DNA of 64,000 nucleotides from Limnohabitans parvus II-B4 (GTDB lineage Bacteria; Pseudomonadota; Gammaproteobacteria; Burkholderiales; Burkholderiaceae_C), in contig NZ_NESN01000001.1 of NCBI RefSeq assembly GCF_003063455.1, positions 806,001 through 870,000 on the forward strand. The letters run 5' to 3'. Positions 36,399 to 44,629 of this stretch are shown here, piece after piece (the first letter of the stretch is position 1; the number at the start of each line of letters is the position of its first letter). The notes below the pieces were generated by a model. The model saw only the letters and a list, made by a program, of their open reading frames with translations, was not told the DNA's origin and made no database searches. Position numbers and translations under genes: made by a program.

Positions 36399-38138
36399 TT
36401 AACCAACCATCGCCCACATCTCCAATGGCGACACGCCAATCGCCCCTCTTGCCTGTGCCTGAGCGAGCAGGTCGCGGTCTTCGGTAACAACCAGGCGGGT
36501 GGTTTGGGTGCCCCGATAAACCTCAGATTGCAGGCTTTCCAGAATCCGGCCATCGGCGCGGTCAGAGCCCTTTCCCCCAGAAAACCAAACCCGCAAGTTG
36601 TCGGTTTCGCTCCAGTGTTGGTCGTCAGGACTGTCAAACCAGATGTCCACTACCAGTAGCGGATGTAATGCGGTCAAGGTTTTGACACGCTCTATCAGCA
36701 AAGCGCGGGCTTGGGCGGTTGGCCCCTGCCCTGCTTTGAAGTAACTGGCCCCAATGAGGGGCTTGAGTTTGGGCAAGAGGTTGTGGCCGTCGATCAGCAG
36801 GCGGCAAGGCCTGGCGTGCAGCAAGCAGTCGGCCAGGTGTTGTGTGGGAGTGACGGGTGGAGCGATGTCTTTGGGGTCTGGGTGATGCTCGGCATAAATG
36901 GCCATGACCTGGCGGTCAATGAGCGCAAAGGCTTGCTGGCACAGGGGCAGGCCCCAGGCTTCGGCCAGCATGGTGCGTTCCAACGCTTTTTTGTGGTTTT
37001 GCAGGGCATCGATGTCGTGCAGGGTGTTCAGAGTCAGCGCCAATGCGCGCAGTTGGGGGGCTTGCGGCTGCAGGCTGGTTTGGTTCAGGCGGGCTTCGGT
37101 GGCGGCAATGTGGGTGGCCAGCGCCCGGATTTCGTCGGTCAGCTGGGGCAAGGGGCGCAGGGATTCTTGCTGGGCGGTTTGAAGTGCGGCCAGCAGGCTG
37201 CGGGCCTGGGCCAGCTCTTCGGTGACATGGGCGCGAGTGCCGTAACGTTTGTCTTGCTGAGCCTGCCGGGCAAGCAATTGCTGCGCACTGGTCAGTCGAC
37301 TGCTGCTGTTGGATGACCAATTGGCCAAGCTTTCGCAGGATTCAAGCCAAGGTGCAAGGCGATTTTTGAGTCCGTCGGCAATGCCTTGTGCCACCCGCTG
37401 GTTGAGCTGTGACTGCATGGCGACTAAATCGACGTTGCGTTCACTGGCCAATCGGGTTTGGCCCGAAAGGTCAGCGCTGAGTTTGTTGACCTGGCTTTGG
37501 AGCTTGTCTCGCTCCGTTGTCAATAAATTTCGCTCTTTTTGGAGTTGGCGATAAAGGGTGCTGGAAAAGATGTCCCGCTCTTGCTGTTCTTTGGTCACGA
37601 TGGACGCTGGAGCCAAAGCAACTGTGCGGGGCGCAGGAACTTCGTAGGGCACACCCTCAAGAATCGGGCGCAAAGTTTCCAGCAGCGGCTTGAAGCGGTT
37701 CTTGAATAACTCCTCCTCTTTGGTCTTGGTGGCAACTCTGGCTTTCGACGGCTTTGCCATTTCAGCCAGGGCCAGCTCGCGCACACTTTCACGCGCGTCG
37801 AGCAGCATGGCGGCCAATATGGATAAGCAGCCAAAATGATCGAGCAGTGAGGCAAGGCCAATCTTGATGGTCTTTTCGCTGAGAACGTCTATCAAGGGCT
37901 CGGACAACGTCGCGGACCGAAGAATATCCAAAACGGGAGGCGGTGGTGATTTGAGCTGCAACTTGGCCGTCACCCGTTGACGAAGCTGTTCGACGTTGGG
38001 TTTGTCTTGCTTGAGCCCGTTGAGCAGTTCAGGCATTTTGCGAGCTGACGTGATCAAGAGCGCATCAGGCATGGCATCAACTGCGTTTTTGTAAAACGTC
38101 AGCATTTCATCGTCCAGCGTGTGGTCGTCAACGATCAT
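36399..38138 (-). CDS. Helical/coiled-coil protein with C-terminal NYN (PIN-like) nuclease domain
   Basis: 579 aa, first gene of the BREX operon. Residues ~1-160 are helical, ~190-400 strongly coiled-coil (QKERNLLTTERDKLQSQVNK), and ~430-579 read as a YacP-type NYN ribonuclease domain: LLIDGHNLLPKL, VVDIWFDSPDD, VWFSGGKGSDRADGRIL and VVTEDRDLLAQAQARGAIGVSP, supplying the expected acidic residues. This is not one of the standard BREX genes known to me. It could be an RNA-targeting effector or a regulator. The ATG start is plausible but without strong Shine-Dalgarno sequence. Confidence 0.7.
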   Translation of the reverse strand: MIVDDHTLDDEMLTFYKNAVDAMPDALLITSARKMPELLNGLKQDKPNVEQLRQRVTAKLQLKSPPPPVLDILRSATLSEPLIDVLSEKTIKIGLASLLDHFGCLSILAAMLLDARESVRELALAEMAKPSKARVATKTKEEELFKNRFKPLLETLRPILEGVPYEVPAPRTVALAPASIVTKEQQERDIFSSTLYRQLQKERNLLTTERDKLQSQVNKLSADLSGQTRLASERNVDLVAMQSQLNQRVAQGIADGLKNRLAPWLESCESLANWSSNSSSRLTSAQQLLARQAQQDKRYGTRAHVTEELAQARSLLAALQTAQQESLRPLPQLTDEIRALATHIAATEARLNQTSLQPQAPQLRALALTLNTLHDIDALQNHKKALERTMLAEAWGLPLCQQAFALIDRQVMAIYAEHHPDPKDIAPPVTPTQHLADCLLHARPCRLLIDGHNLLPKLKPLIGASYFKAGQGPTAQARALLIERVKTLTALHPLLVVDIWFDSPDDQHWSETDNLRVWFSGGKGSDRADGRILESLQSEVYRGTQTTRLVVTEDRDLLAQAQARGAIGVSPLEMWAMVG

Positions 38139-38173
38139 CTCGGATAGCTTTCACTCTAAAAATGTAAATTTTG

Positions 38174-38190
38174 GACAATATTCAATTGTC
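38174..38190. promoter_or_regulatory. Palindrome in the BREX operon promoter region
   Basis: GACAAT - ATTCA - ATTGTC, perfect 6-bp arms, about 36 bp upstream of the first BREX-operon start. On the minus strand it is followed by AT-rich TTTACATTTTTAG that may hold the -10. Candidate operator, possibly for a WYL or other regulator. Confidence 0.4.
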
Positions 38191-38261
38191 GTCTTGATAA
38201 GGATGATGCGATGGCATCAGGCACTTGCGAATTGAATAAAGGCCTTTCGGCCGGGGCGATG

Positions 38262-39410
38262 TCAAACTTCGTGAGTTGATCGCCAGTATCCCTTTTTGGA
38301 ATAAACCCCCTCCTCCGTCGCCCTGGCATCCCAAAAATGACCCTCGGGCACGAAGTCAAGCCAAGGGCCGGGTTTTACCTTCAGTCGATCAAAGTCGTTG
38401 GCTTTCAGGGCTCGCTGAGCCTGGTGCACGTCGTCAAACTGCAGTGCATCGACAACGGCACTGCGGTTGCTGAAGTCGGCCCTTTTGAAACCACTGGGCC
38501 GAAGCGTCATCCCCTTATCGTGAAAGAAGTACACCGTGGCTTGTCCGTTGGTCTGCGGCTCGATCAAGGCCCAGTTGTGCGACATCATTCCCAACACCTT
38601 GACCCACCAATCACGGTTGCCAATGTGAAACAAGGGTGGAACCATGGGTTGTTTGGGCAGTTCTGGCATTGGGGTCTTCATGCGCCGGGCCTGCCATGAC
38701 CATTCAAAGTGAATATCGCCATCGTTGTGGGTGGTTTCAAAGACAAAGGGCTGCTCGTCTTGACGCTCTATCGCCTGCATGATTTGTTCCGCCCTGGCTG
38801 AAAAATCATCTGAAAAGTCATGATCCAACAATTGGGCAGCTCCTTCAAAGCGTCCCAGCTCACGCAGTATTTCTGCCCTGAGCAAAATTTGGGAATCACT
38901 GTCAGAGATCAACAGATCCAACAAAGCCAGCAGATTGGCTTTCTCATCGGCTTCAAGTTCTTCCGGGCCAGAGTCCATCCGCTCATCGTTGACGCAGTGC
39001 CATGCAAATAGGCGCAACTGTTCTGGGTGGGCAGTGATGTCATGACTTTGGACGTACTGGGTGCACTGGCTGCGGGTTGCCAATACATAACGAGGAACGT
39101 CCCGGTATTGCTCGGCCAAGGCTTCTTGAGCTTTCTTGCTGGCCAAAGCCTCAGTCGTAGGCTTTTCTACAAAGCCGAAACCAGGGAAATAGTTTCTGTA
39201 CGAGATGGCAGGCTGTGCACCCACCATGCAAAACAGCTCATGGCAATGTGGACAGACCACCAACGGCGGTGTCTGCGGCAACATTCGGGCTTTCATTTGA
39301 CCGTCAGAGCGGTATTGCGCACCCAGCGTGTTGCCGGAGCTGAGGGTTCGGCGAGAAAACAAGCCATCGCATGAGGTGCAACGGTACAGAAGAATGGGTC
39401 CGGGGAGCAT
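38262..39410 (-). CDS. Zinc-ribbon protein of unknown function
   Basis: 382 aa. Two CxxC pairs at the N-terminus (YRCTSCDG near residue 10 and VCPHCHEL near 52) form a split zinc ribbon. The middle (about 150-215) is helical with TPR-like spacing (AEILRELGRFEGAAQLLDHD), and the C-terminal half is aromatic-rich (WDFVPEGHFWD-like). No family recognised. It shares direction with BREX but is separated by 123 bp, and a short GGCC-GAAA-GGCC hairpin followed by TTTATT (about 38243-38258) may terminate it. Confidence 0.65.
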   Translation of the reverse strand: MLPGPILLYRCTSCDGLFSRRTLSSGNTLGAQYRSDGQMKARMLPQTPPLVVCPHCHELFCMVGAQPAISYRNYFPGFGFVEKPTTEALASKKAQEALAEQYRDVPRYVLATRSQCTQYVQSHDITAHPEQLRLFAWHCVNDERMDSGPEELEADEKANLLALLDLLISDSDSQILLRAEILRELGRFEGAAQLLDHDFSDDFSARAEQIMQAIERQDEQPFVFETTHNDGDIHFEWSWQARRMKTPMPELPKQPMVPPLFHIGNRDWWVKVLGMMSHNWALIEPQTNGQATVYFFHDKGMTLRPSGFKRADFSNRSAVVDALQFDDVHQAQRALKANDFDRLKVKPGPWLDFVPEGHFWDARATEEGVYSKKGYWRSTHEV

Positions 39411-39614
39411 GCTGAATCCTTTTTCGACAAATGGATCGTATGGGCATGAAAGCTCTCGCCCTGAGCCTTGCGCCCTGTGGATGAATACAGTGCCACGACG
39501 ACATTGACCAAGGGGGGTTCATAGACTCGGGTCCATGGGGCGTTACTGTTACTTTTGACAAAGTGCCCGGATTTGTGTTCTTCTAAAAAAGGAACAGCAC
39601 TCCTTGGACCCGAG

Positions 39615-40238
39615 ATGAAAGAAACCGAAGTCAAACCCTCTTTACGCATCAGCCACATCGTTCATGGGCGTGAATCTCGGGGCAACCGCGTGTACTACCT
39701 GGTCGACCCCAAGGGTCAGGGCACCATGTCTGCGGTGCCAGAAACAGTGGTGCTCCGAAGGTGGCGGCAAAGGCGCTTTGACGGTTACCGGTTTTCTGGC
39801 ACCAGGCTGAGTGCCACCATCTGGCGTGCCGTGTCGAAGGCATTGGGCCAGAACGCCAAACAGTTGTGCAGCATGTCACTGACTGAGCTGACCCAAGCCA
39901 ATGAGCGTAAGCGCCCTGCATTGCGACAGGAGTTCCTGGCATTGCCAGCGCCTGAGGCATTGCACACGCTGTTTGCTGTATGCGGCCCCAGACGTCTGCA
40001 AGCGATTCTGGATAAGCACACGTCGGAAGCACATGCTGGTTTGTCGGGGGTGCCTGACTTGTTTGTCTATGCCATATATCTGTCGACAGGCAAGCCAGCC
40101 ATCGCCAGATTTGTAGAAGTCAAAAAACCCGAGGAGCCGGTATCCCAAGTCCAGTTGGATGAAATTGCCTTTCTCAACGGACTGGGCTTGCACGCCAGGG
40201 TGCTGAGGCTGAAGGAGCGCACTTCGACACTGAAATAA
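39615..40238 (+). CDS. VRR-NUC domain nuclease
   Basis: PD-(D/E)XK-type nuclease. The catalytic core is at the C-terminus: GVPDLFVYAIYL (Asp) and RFVEVKKPEEPVSQVQLDEI (Glu-x-Lys, then Gln), followed by GLHARVLRL, as in VRR-NUC domains of FAN1-like and phage enzymes. The N-terminal ~120 residues are basic and may bind DNA. The ATG at 39615 gives 207 aa; the frame continues upstream without a credible start. Likely acts on branched DNA or in defence; the substrate is unknown. Confidence 0.8.
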   Translation: MKETEVKPSLRISHIVHGRESRGNRVYYLVDPKGQGTMSAVPETVVLRRWRQRRFDGYRFSGTRLSATIWRAVSKALGQNAKQLCSMSLTELTQANERKRPALRQEFLALPAPEALHTLFAVCGPRRLQAILDKHTSEAHAGLSGVPDLFVYAIYLSTGKPAIARFVEVKKPEEPVSQVQLDEIAFLNGLGLHARVLRLKERTSTLK

Positions 40239-40309
40239 AGAACAGTGCCATGGGTCATGCACTGAGCCCAGATTCGGGCAACCTCCATCCACTCTTTCAA
40301 AGGTAGAAC

Positions 40310-40525
40310 ATGAGCAAAAAATCCGTAGACGAAATCATTTCGCTGGCGAAGAACATCATCAACCAAGCTGCAAACAATGGTGAAGCAGCAGCTGCATCGC
40401 CGGAACTGATGGACGCGATCCAGTCGGTGACCGCCCAAATCAAGCGTTCAGCGGGGTCTGACAGCGAGCTGGCAGCGCTGGTGGATCAAGTGCAGAGCCT
40501 GGCCAAGGGCGCTGATAAGCAATAA
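40310..40525 (+). CDS. Small helical protein (71 aa), unknown
   Basis: Starts 5 nt after AAAGGTAG. An alpha-helical, Ala-rich, charged polypeptide (VDEIISLAKNIINQAANNG) without Cys or Trp. No family recognised. Same direction as the VRR-NUC gene and the ankyrin-like gene that follows 24 bp later. Confidence 0.55.
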   Translation: MSKKSVDEIISLAKNIINQAANNGEAAAASPELMDAIQSVTAQIKRSAGSDSELAALVDQVQSLAKGADKQ

Positions 40526-40549
40526 CACTTGCGCCCAAGGGAAGCCACA

Positions 40550-41227
40550 ATGAATCAGCAGCAGCAACCTGATCCCAAAGAGAAAAGAATTTTTGAGCTT
40601 ATTCCGTTGCTAGTCCAACTGGGAAGAACAGAGGATCCCTCGGTCATCCCACCCTCTAAGCTGCCCGACTCATGGGATTTCGGCGTCCTTTGGAAAAGAT
40701 GGGACTGCGTCGTGAAGGGGTGGGAGGCGAAAGAAGTTGCAGATCTGATCAAAGGGTTAACGTACTTTGAAAAGGTATTCAATTGTGGGTTCGGAAGCAT
40801 TCCTCCAGTTCCACAACTTTTTGGCATTTACGCGTCCATGGTGGACTCGAGCGAAAGAGACAACTTCGCTGACTGGATTCTCATCCACACCGTAAATGAC
40901 TACGTACCTTACGGGACTAACAATTTCGGGATGCGCAGCCTAGCCGCTCTTAGTAAGAAAAAAGCCGCTTTGGCTGATCGCAAGCGGACAAATGCCGCGA
41001 GCGAACAGGTTAGATTTGAAGAAGCACAGCGAAATAAAGGACAACTTGCTACTGAAAAGCTACCAAAAGCACTTCGCAGAAAAGATGCAGCCGCAGTTGC
41101 CGCGTTGCTCGCCAAAGGTGCAGATGTGAATGCCCCGTCGGATTCTGGGCAAAATGCACGCGATATTGCTAAGGAGCTAGGTATTGAGTCTTGGATAGAC
41201 GTCGAATCCGCAAAAGCTAAGCGATGA
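40550..41227 (+). CDS. Protein with a C-terminal ankyrin-like repeat
   Basis: 225 aa. Residues ~1-125 are unassigned and rich in Trp, then a basic helical linker (KKKAALADRKR), then one ankyrin-like repeat (ALRRKDAAAVAALLAKGADV) near 175-210. The ATG at 40550 has AAGGGAAG 5-6 nt upstream. A protein-interaction role is plausible but no partner can be named. Confidence 0.55.
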   Translation: MNQQQQPDPKEKRIFELIPLLVQLGRTEDPSVIPPSKLPDSWDFGVLWKRWDCVVKGWEAKEVADLIKGLTYFEKVFNCGFGSIPPVPQLFGIYASMVDSSERDNFADWILIHTVNDYVPYGTNNFGMRSLAALSKKKAALADRKRTNAASEQVRFEEAQRNKGQLATEKLPKALRRKDAAAVAALLAKGADVNAPSDSGQNARDIAKELGIESWIDVESAKAKR

Positions 41228-41279
41228 GATTGGTAGTGAAGGAACTACACCCATAGCCAGAAGAGATTGGAAAAATGGC

Positions 41280-41945
41280 ATGTGCGCCCACTACGAATCC
41301 CCCCACGACAAAGCCCTACTCAAAAAGCATTTCGACATCGACTTGCCCAGCGAGCTGGCAAAGCGCGACGTCTGGCCTGGTTACAAAAGCACCTTCATTC
41401 GCCGCCATCCTCACGCAGACGTGGGCGATGACGCGGTGCCCCCGCGTGAAGCGTTGCTTGGCAGCTTCGGCCTGATCCCGCACTGGTCCAAAGACGACAA
41501 GATCGCCAGCCACACTTACAACGCGCGAAGCGAGACCGTGGCAGAAAAGCCAAGCTTCCGCGACGCTTGGCGCCGGGCACAGCATTGCATCATCCCAGCG
41601 CAAGCCATCTACGAACCCGACTGGCGCAGCGGCAAAGCGGTGTCCACCCGCATCACCCTGACCAACGGCGAGCCCATGGGCTTGGCTGGTCTATGGGCGC
41701 AATGGCGCTCACCCCAAGGCGAGACCGTGCACAGCTTCACCATGCTGACCATCAACGCCGATGAACACCCCTTCATGCGCAACTTCCACAAACCGCAGGA
41801 TGAAAAACGCTCGGTCGTGATCCTGTCGCCTGATCGGTACGACGACTGGCTGCAGGCCAGTGCGGGCGAATGTGGGGAATTTTTGCGGGCTTGGCCAGCA
41901 GATTGCATGGCGGCAGCAGCGCCTCAACAGGGGCTCAATCTTTAA
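41280..41945 (+). CDS. SRAP-family DNA-protein crosslinking protein (YedK/HMCES)
   Basis: Protects abasic sites in single-stranded DNA by forming a thiazolidine crosslink. Catalytic Cys2 follows the initiator Met (MCAHYES), Asn81 lies in TYNARSE, Glu112 in IPAQAIYEPDW, and His170 in RNFHKP. 221 aa, full length. A truncated near-copy of its C-terminal half lies at 43850-44170, about 88% identical over 300 bp by eye. Its stop overlaps the convergent hydrolase gene by 11 bp. Confidence 0.92.
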   Translation: MCAHYESPHDKALLKKHFDIDLPSELAKRDVWPGYKSTFIRRHPHADVGDDAVPPREALLGSFGLIPHWSKDDKIASHTYNARSETVAEKPSFRDAWRRAQHCIIPAQAIYEPDWRSGKAVSTRITLTNGEPMGLAGLWAQWRSPQGETVHSFTMLTINADEHPFMRNFHKPQDEKRSVVILSPDRYDDWLQASAGECGEFLRAWPADCMAAAAPQQGLNL

Positions 41946-42486
41946 GCCACTGATCCAGCAAGTCGCTCACATAGGTCTTGGGCAGGTTGTGACCGCCGTC
42001 GCGCACCACGGTGACTGGAATACCGGTTAAATGACCGAAGGCCTGCACATTGGCCGGAATGCTTTGCCAGTCCTCTGAACCGACATGGATTTCAGATCTG
42101 GCAGGTGCAGGGAACTGCCCCGTCTCGGCCAACTCCTTGAGTCGAGTCGGGCGAGGCGGTGAGAACGTGGTGCTCGTCTCGTCGCTCGTGAACTCGCCAA
42201 CGATGGGCGAAAGCATAAGCACCCGGCCGGGGAACGGCTCCATCTGCGACTGTGCATGCAGGAACAGGTACGAACCGTAGGAATTGCAAATCACCCTTGC
42301 ATGCTTGTTCCAGAAGTACGACTGCAAGTCATCTCGAATAAGCTGCAACTGATCCATGAAGCCCAGCGCCCGAAACTCGCCACGTGTCTGGCGGCCGGTG
42401 ACATCGAAACCCCTGTCTCGCAGGGCTTGCCCCAGTCCGGTGGCCAACTGGCCGCCAGCGCCGGGTAGGTAATAGACGGTATTCAT
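41935..42486 (-). CDS. Alpha/beta-hydrolase-fold protein
   Basis: 183 aa, short single-domain alpha/beta hydrolase. YYLPGAGGQL is the oxyanion-hole region, ICNSYGSYLF the nucleophile elbow with Ser in N-S-Y-G-S, and VVRDGGHNLP carries the catalytic His; a candidate acidic residue lies in VGSEDW. Start at 42486 chosen (GGAG 11 nt upstream); an ATG three codons earlier is possible. A frameshifted remnant of a close paralogue is at 48589-48727. Substrate unknown. Confidence 0.75.
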   Translation of the reverse strand: MNTVYYLPGAGGQLATGLGQALRDRGFDVTGRQTRGEFRALGFMDQLQLIRDDLQSYFWNKHARVICNSYGSYLFLHAQSQMEPFPGRVLMLSPIVGEFTSDETSTTFSPPRPTRLKELAETGQFPAPARSEIHVGSEDWQSIPANVQAFGHLTGIPVTVVRDGGHNLPKTYVSDLLDQWLKD

Positions 42487-42513
42487 TGCAGTCATGTCTC
42501 CGTTTCCGCCGTC

Positions 42514-42837
42514 CTACATGTTGTCAATGAACGACTTGAGTTTGTCACCCATGGGCCTGCGCGGGAGTCCAAGTGTGATTCGCCCACCCCTTGAATTGAT
42601 ACGCCAAGTCCGCCGAAGTTCGTTCCGCTTTTCGGTCGGCAAGTCATCTTTCTCCTGGTTGAAAAAGGCGATGCATTTGCCCTCTTCTGCCGCAACTTCC
42701 AGTTCTTCTTGGCTGTCGACAAAGTGCACTGGTTTGCCGCACTCCTCGCAGTCACGAACAAGAGGATCGGCTGTTGCATTCAATTCATCCCACTGCTTTG
42801 GACAGTTGAAGTCCATTCCACAAAACCAAATCGCCAT
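42514..42837 (-). CDS. Zinc-ribbon-containing small protein
   Basis: 107 aa. FNCPKQWDELNATADPLVRDCEECGKPVHFVDS has a CxxC (DCEEC) and an upstream Cys, followed by EELEVAAEEGKCIAFF; this combination is a common but uncharacterised proteobacterial family. The ATG is preceded by GAGGAG at 7-nt spacing. Divergent from a small XRE-type regulator, with a palindrome between them. Confidence 0.7.
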   Translation of the reverse strand: MAIWFCGMDFNCPKQWDELNATADPLVRDCEECGKPVHFVDSQEELEVAAEEGKCIAFFNQEKDDLPTEKRNELRRTWRINSRGGRITLGLPRRPMGDKLKSFIDNM

Positions 42838-42897
42838 GTTGTTCTCCTCGCGTACTGCTGGTGCAAATTTTTTACTCTACGGAAAATTCAGCCAAAA

Positions 42898-42912
42898 ACG
42901 AACATTGTTCGT
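42898..42912. promoter_or_regulatory. Palindromic candidate operator between divergent genes
   Basis: ACGAACA - T - TGTTCGT, perfect 7-bp arms, 16 bp upstream of the XRE-type regulator's ATG and between divergent promoters. Probably the site of the regulator itself. It resembles but does not match the spacing of the Gram-positive LexA box. Confidence 0.5.
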
Positions 42913-42927
42913 AAAATAATTCTAATC

Positions 42928-43134
42928 ATGCTTAAATCACCAACACCAGAGCAGTTGAAGAGCGCCCGCAAGGCGCTCGGCTACACCCAGAAGGAAGCGG
43001 CGGAATTGGTTCACGTGAGCTTGAGGGCTTGGCAGTTGTGGGAAGCCGGAGACCGAAAGATGCCCCCTGGTATCTGGGAACTGTGCGTGATCAAAGCTGG
43101 GCTGCACCCGCTCTACCGCGCTCATAAGGCTTGA
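42928..43134 (+). CDS. Small XRE/HTH-type regulator
   Basis: 68 aa with a single helix-turn-helix (LKSARKALGYTQKEAAELVHVSLRAWQLWEAG), residues ~10-45, and MPPGIWELCVIKAGL after it, as in small phage-type HTH proteins. The ATG at 42928 was chosen because the frame upstream is AT-rich and unrelated; no clear Shine-Dalgarno sequence, so initiation may be weak or leaderless. Likely autoregulated through the adjacent palindrome. Confidence 0.65.
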   Translation: MLKSPTPEQLKSARKALGYTQKEAAELVHVSLRAWQLWEAGDRKMPPGIWELCVIKAGLHPLYRAHKA

Positions 43135-43152
43135 TTGCTACTCGAGTAGCAA
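43135..43152. repeat. 18-bp perfect palindrome after the XRE-type gene
   Basis: TTGCTACTCGAGTAGCAA, self-complementary over 18 bp, directly after the stop codon. No T-run follows; it could be a protein-binding site or a weak terminator. Confidence 0.45.
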
Positions 43153-43188
43153 GCCGGCCTTTAGGTCACAACAACGAAAGGCCAACTT

Positions 43189-43815
43189 ATGCCATGCAAT
43201 GCACACAATCATCGACCCGATTGCAACTGCGGCTGGGGTGGTGTTTTTTATGAGAACAATGGGCAGTTGTCTACGTCTGATTGGTCCAAGGCAGAGAGTC
43301 ACACCACCCCCAATGCCAAGTGTCCTGTCTGCAGCGCGCCAGTCTTCTTTTACAAATCACCAGAGGGCGGTTCTGTTTTCTTCGACGACCTTGGCCCGCC
43401 ATGGCCTAAGCATCCTTGCACCGATCCAGACCTTACTCCGCAAAGGTATCCGGCGGAGGCATTAGAAAAAAAGAAAGCAGGATGGTGGCCTCTGCTGCGA
43501 GAAACTGGTCCGCTGTCAACATTTTCCTTGCCAAAGGGAGAGGGGACATTTGTTGTTGACATTCAGGGGCGCGAGATTCTTATCAAGGGGAACCCCAAAA
43601 TACTCAAGAAACCGGTCCCTTTGTGGATGCGGGCAGTGCCTGGGCAGCGACACGTCTACGACATCTCGACCATCAAAACGAAAAATGACCACTTCATCGA
43701 AGTGACCTTCCGCGCTTTTGGTATCAAGGCGCTTGAAGATTCAGAGCACGCAAGACTGTTCGAAGAGAGCATTCGTTTCTTCAACGCGCACCGCAATCAG
43801 GGCGCGCAGCCCTAG
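43189..43815 (+). CDS. Zinc-binding protein of unknown function
   Basis: 208 aa. The N-terminus MPCNAHNHRPDCNCGWGG and AKCPVCSAPVFFYKSPEGG provide several Cys/His ligands, including a CxxC (CPVC), suggesting one or two zinc sites. The C-terminal part (about 120-205) is beta-rich. No family recognised. Purine-rich Shine-Dalgarno (GAAAGG) upstream. Confidence 0.65.
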   Translation: MPCNAHNHRPDCNCGWGGVFYENNGQLSTSDWSKAESHTTPNAKCPVCSAPVFFYKSPEGGSVFFDDLGPPWPKHPCTDPDLTPQRYPAEALEKKKAGWWPLLRETGPLSTFSLPKGEGTFVVDIQGREILIKGNPKILKKPVPLWMRAVPGQRHVYDISTIKTKNDHFIEVTFRAFGIKALEDSEHARLFEESIRFFNAHRNQGAQP

Positions 43816-43849
43816 GAGCAGAACAATTTTTGCGAGTATCGAAACCTGC

Positions 43850-44170
43850 TTTGAACCCGACTGGTGCAGCGGCAAAGCCATGCCCACCCGCATCACCCTG
43901 GCCAGTGGTGAGCCCATGGGCTTGGCCGGGTTGTGGGCGCAATGGCGCTTACCCGAAGGCGAGACCGTGCACAGCTTCACCATGTTGACGATCAACGCCG
44001 ACGAACACCCCTTCATGCGCAACTTCCACAAGCCGCAGGATGAAAAACGCTCGGTCGTGATCCTGCCGCCTGATCGGTACGACGACTGGCTGCAGGCCCG
44101 TGCGAGCGAGAGTGGGGAGTTTTTGCGGGCCTGGCCAGCGGAACTGATGGCGATAGACAAATCACCGTAA
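43850..44170 (+). pseudogene. Truncated second copy of the SRAP gene
   Basis: Corresponds to codons ~111-215 of the intact SRAP gene at 41280-41945, with most differences at third codon positions. The N-terminal half with Cys2 and Asn81 is missing, so the crosslinking activity is lost; Glu112 (FEPDW) and the late His region remain. The open frame runs in from upstream by chance. Divergence of ~12% suggests an older paralogue or a second acquisition, not a recent duplication. Confidence 0.85.
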
Positions 44171-44194
44171 CCAAAAATGGACAGGGAGAAAAAA

Positions 44195-44518
44195 ATGATT
44201 TACTGCGGAACAAATGGACACGTTTTTGCTCTCGACGTAAAGGATGGCAAAGAGGTCTGGAGAACAAAATTGAAGACCAAATTTGTCTTTAATGCTGCGT
44301 CTTCAGGCGACGTAACAGTCATTCTGGTCAACGATGTTTTGATTGCTTCATGCAATGGTCACATCTGGGGTTTGAAACCAGAAACAGGCCAGATACTCTG
44401 GCATAACGATCTTCCAAGTCTTGGTAATAGATTCATCACGATGTGCACATCAAACGTATCCATACAGTACGTGCATGGTCAATCCTCGGACCATCAAACG
44501 GAACAGAACCGCCCATAA
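44195..44518 (+). CDS. Short PQQ/WD-like beta-propeller repeat protein
   Basis: 107 aa with two PQQ-like repeats: YCGTNGHVFALDVKDGKEVWRT and ASCNGHIWGLKPETGQILWHND. PQQ-like blades normally occur in sets of 6-8, so this is either a fragment or a very short member. The ATG at 44195 has AGGGAG at good spacing. It directly follows the truncated SRAP copy. No signal peptide. Confidence 0.6.
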   Translation: MIYCGTNGHVFALDVKDGKEVWRTKLKTKFVFNAASSGDVTVILVNDVLIASCNGHIWGLKPETGQILWHNDLPSLGNRFITMCTSNVSIQYVHGQSSDHQTEQNRP

Positions 44519-44549
44519 AAAATGCCCCTCCACCATCCAGCAGAGGGGC
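44517..44549 (-). terminator. Minus-strand-oriented intrinsic terminator
   Basis: GCCCCTC/GAGGGGC stem (7 bp) with, on the minus strand, ATTTTTT after it. Flanking genes are all on the plus strand, so it appears orphaned unless an antisense transcript enters from the right. Confidence 0.5.
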
Positions 44550-44600
44550 GCATCAAACAAGTTCATCAGGCAACTGCAAATTGCTGAGGATGTCATTATA

Positions 44601-44616
44601 CTGTTGATTTATACAG
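44601..44616. promoter_or_regulatory. LexA box of umuDC
   Basis: CTGT - TGATTTAT - ACAG, an exact CTGT-N8-ACAG LexA site, 14 bp before the umuD GTG. Places umuDC under SOS control. Confidence 0.9.
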
Positions 44617-44629
44617 TATCGGCGACATC

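Noticed and set aside
38262..39410. Member of the BREX operon
   Set aside because: Separated by 123 bp with a possible terminator hairpin and palindrome between; it is more likely a neighbouring unit.
42898..42912. LexA site
   Set aside because: Arms match CGAAC/GTTCG but the spacing is 3 instead of 4, and betaproteobacterial LexA uses CTGT-N8-ACAG.
42709..42927. N-terminal extension of the XRE-type frame
   Set aside because: It runs antisense through the zinc-ribbon gene and the promoter; only the part from 42928 reads as HTH.
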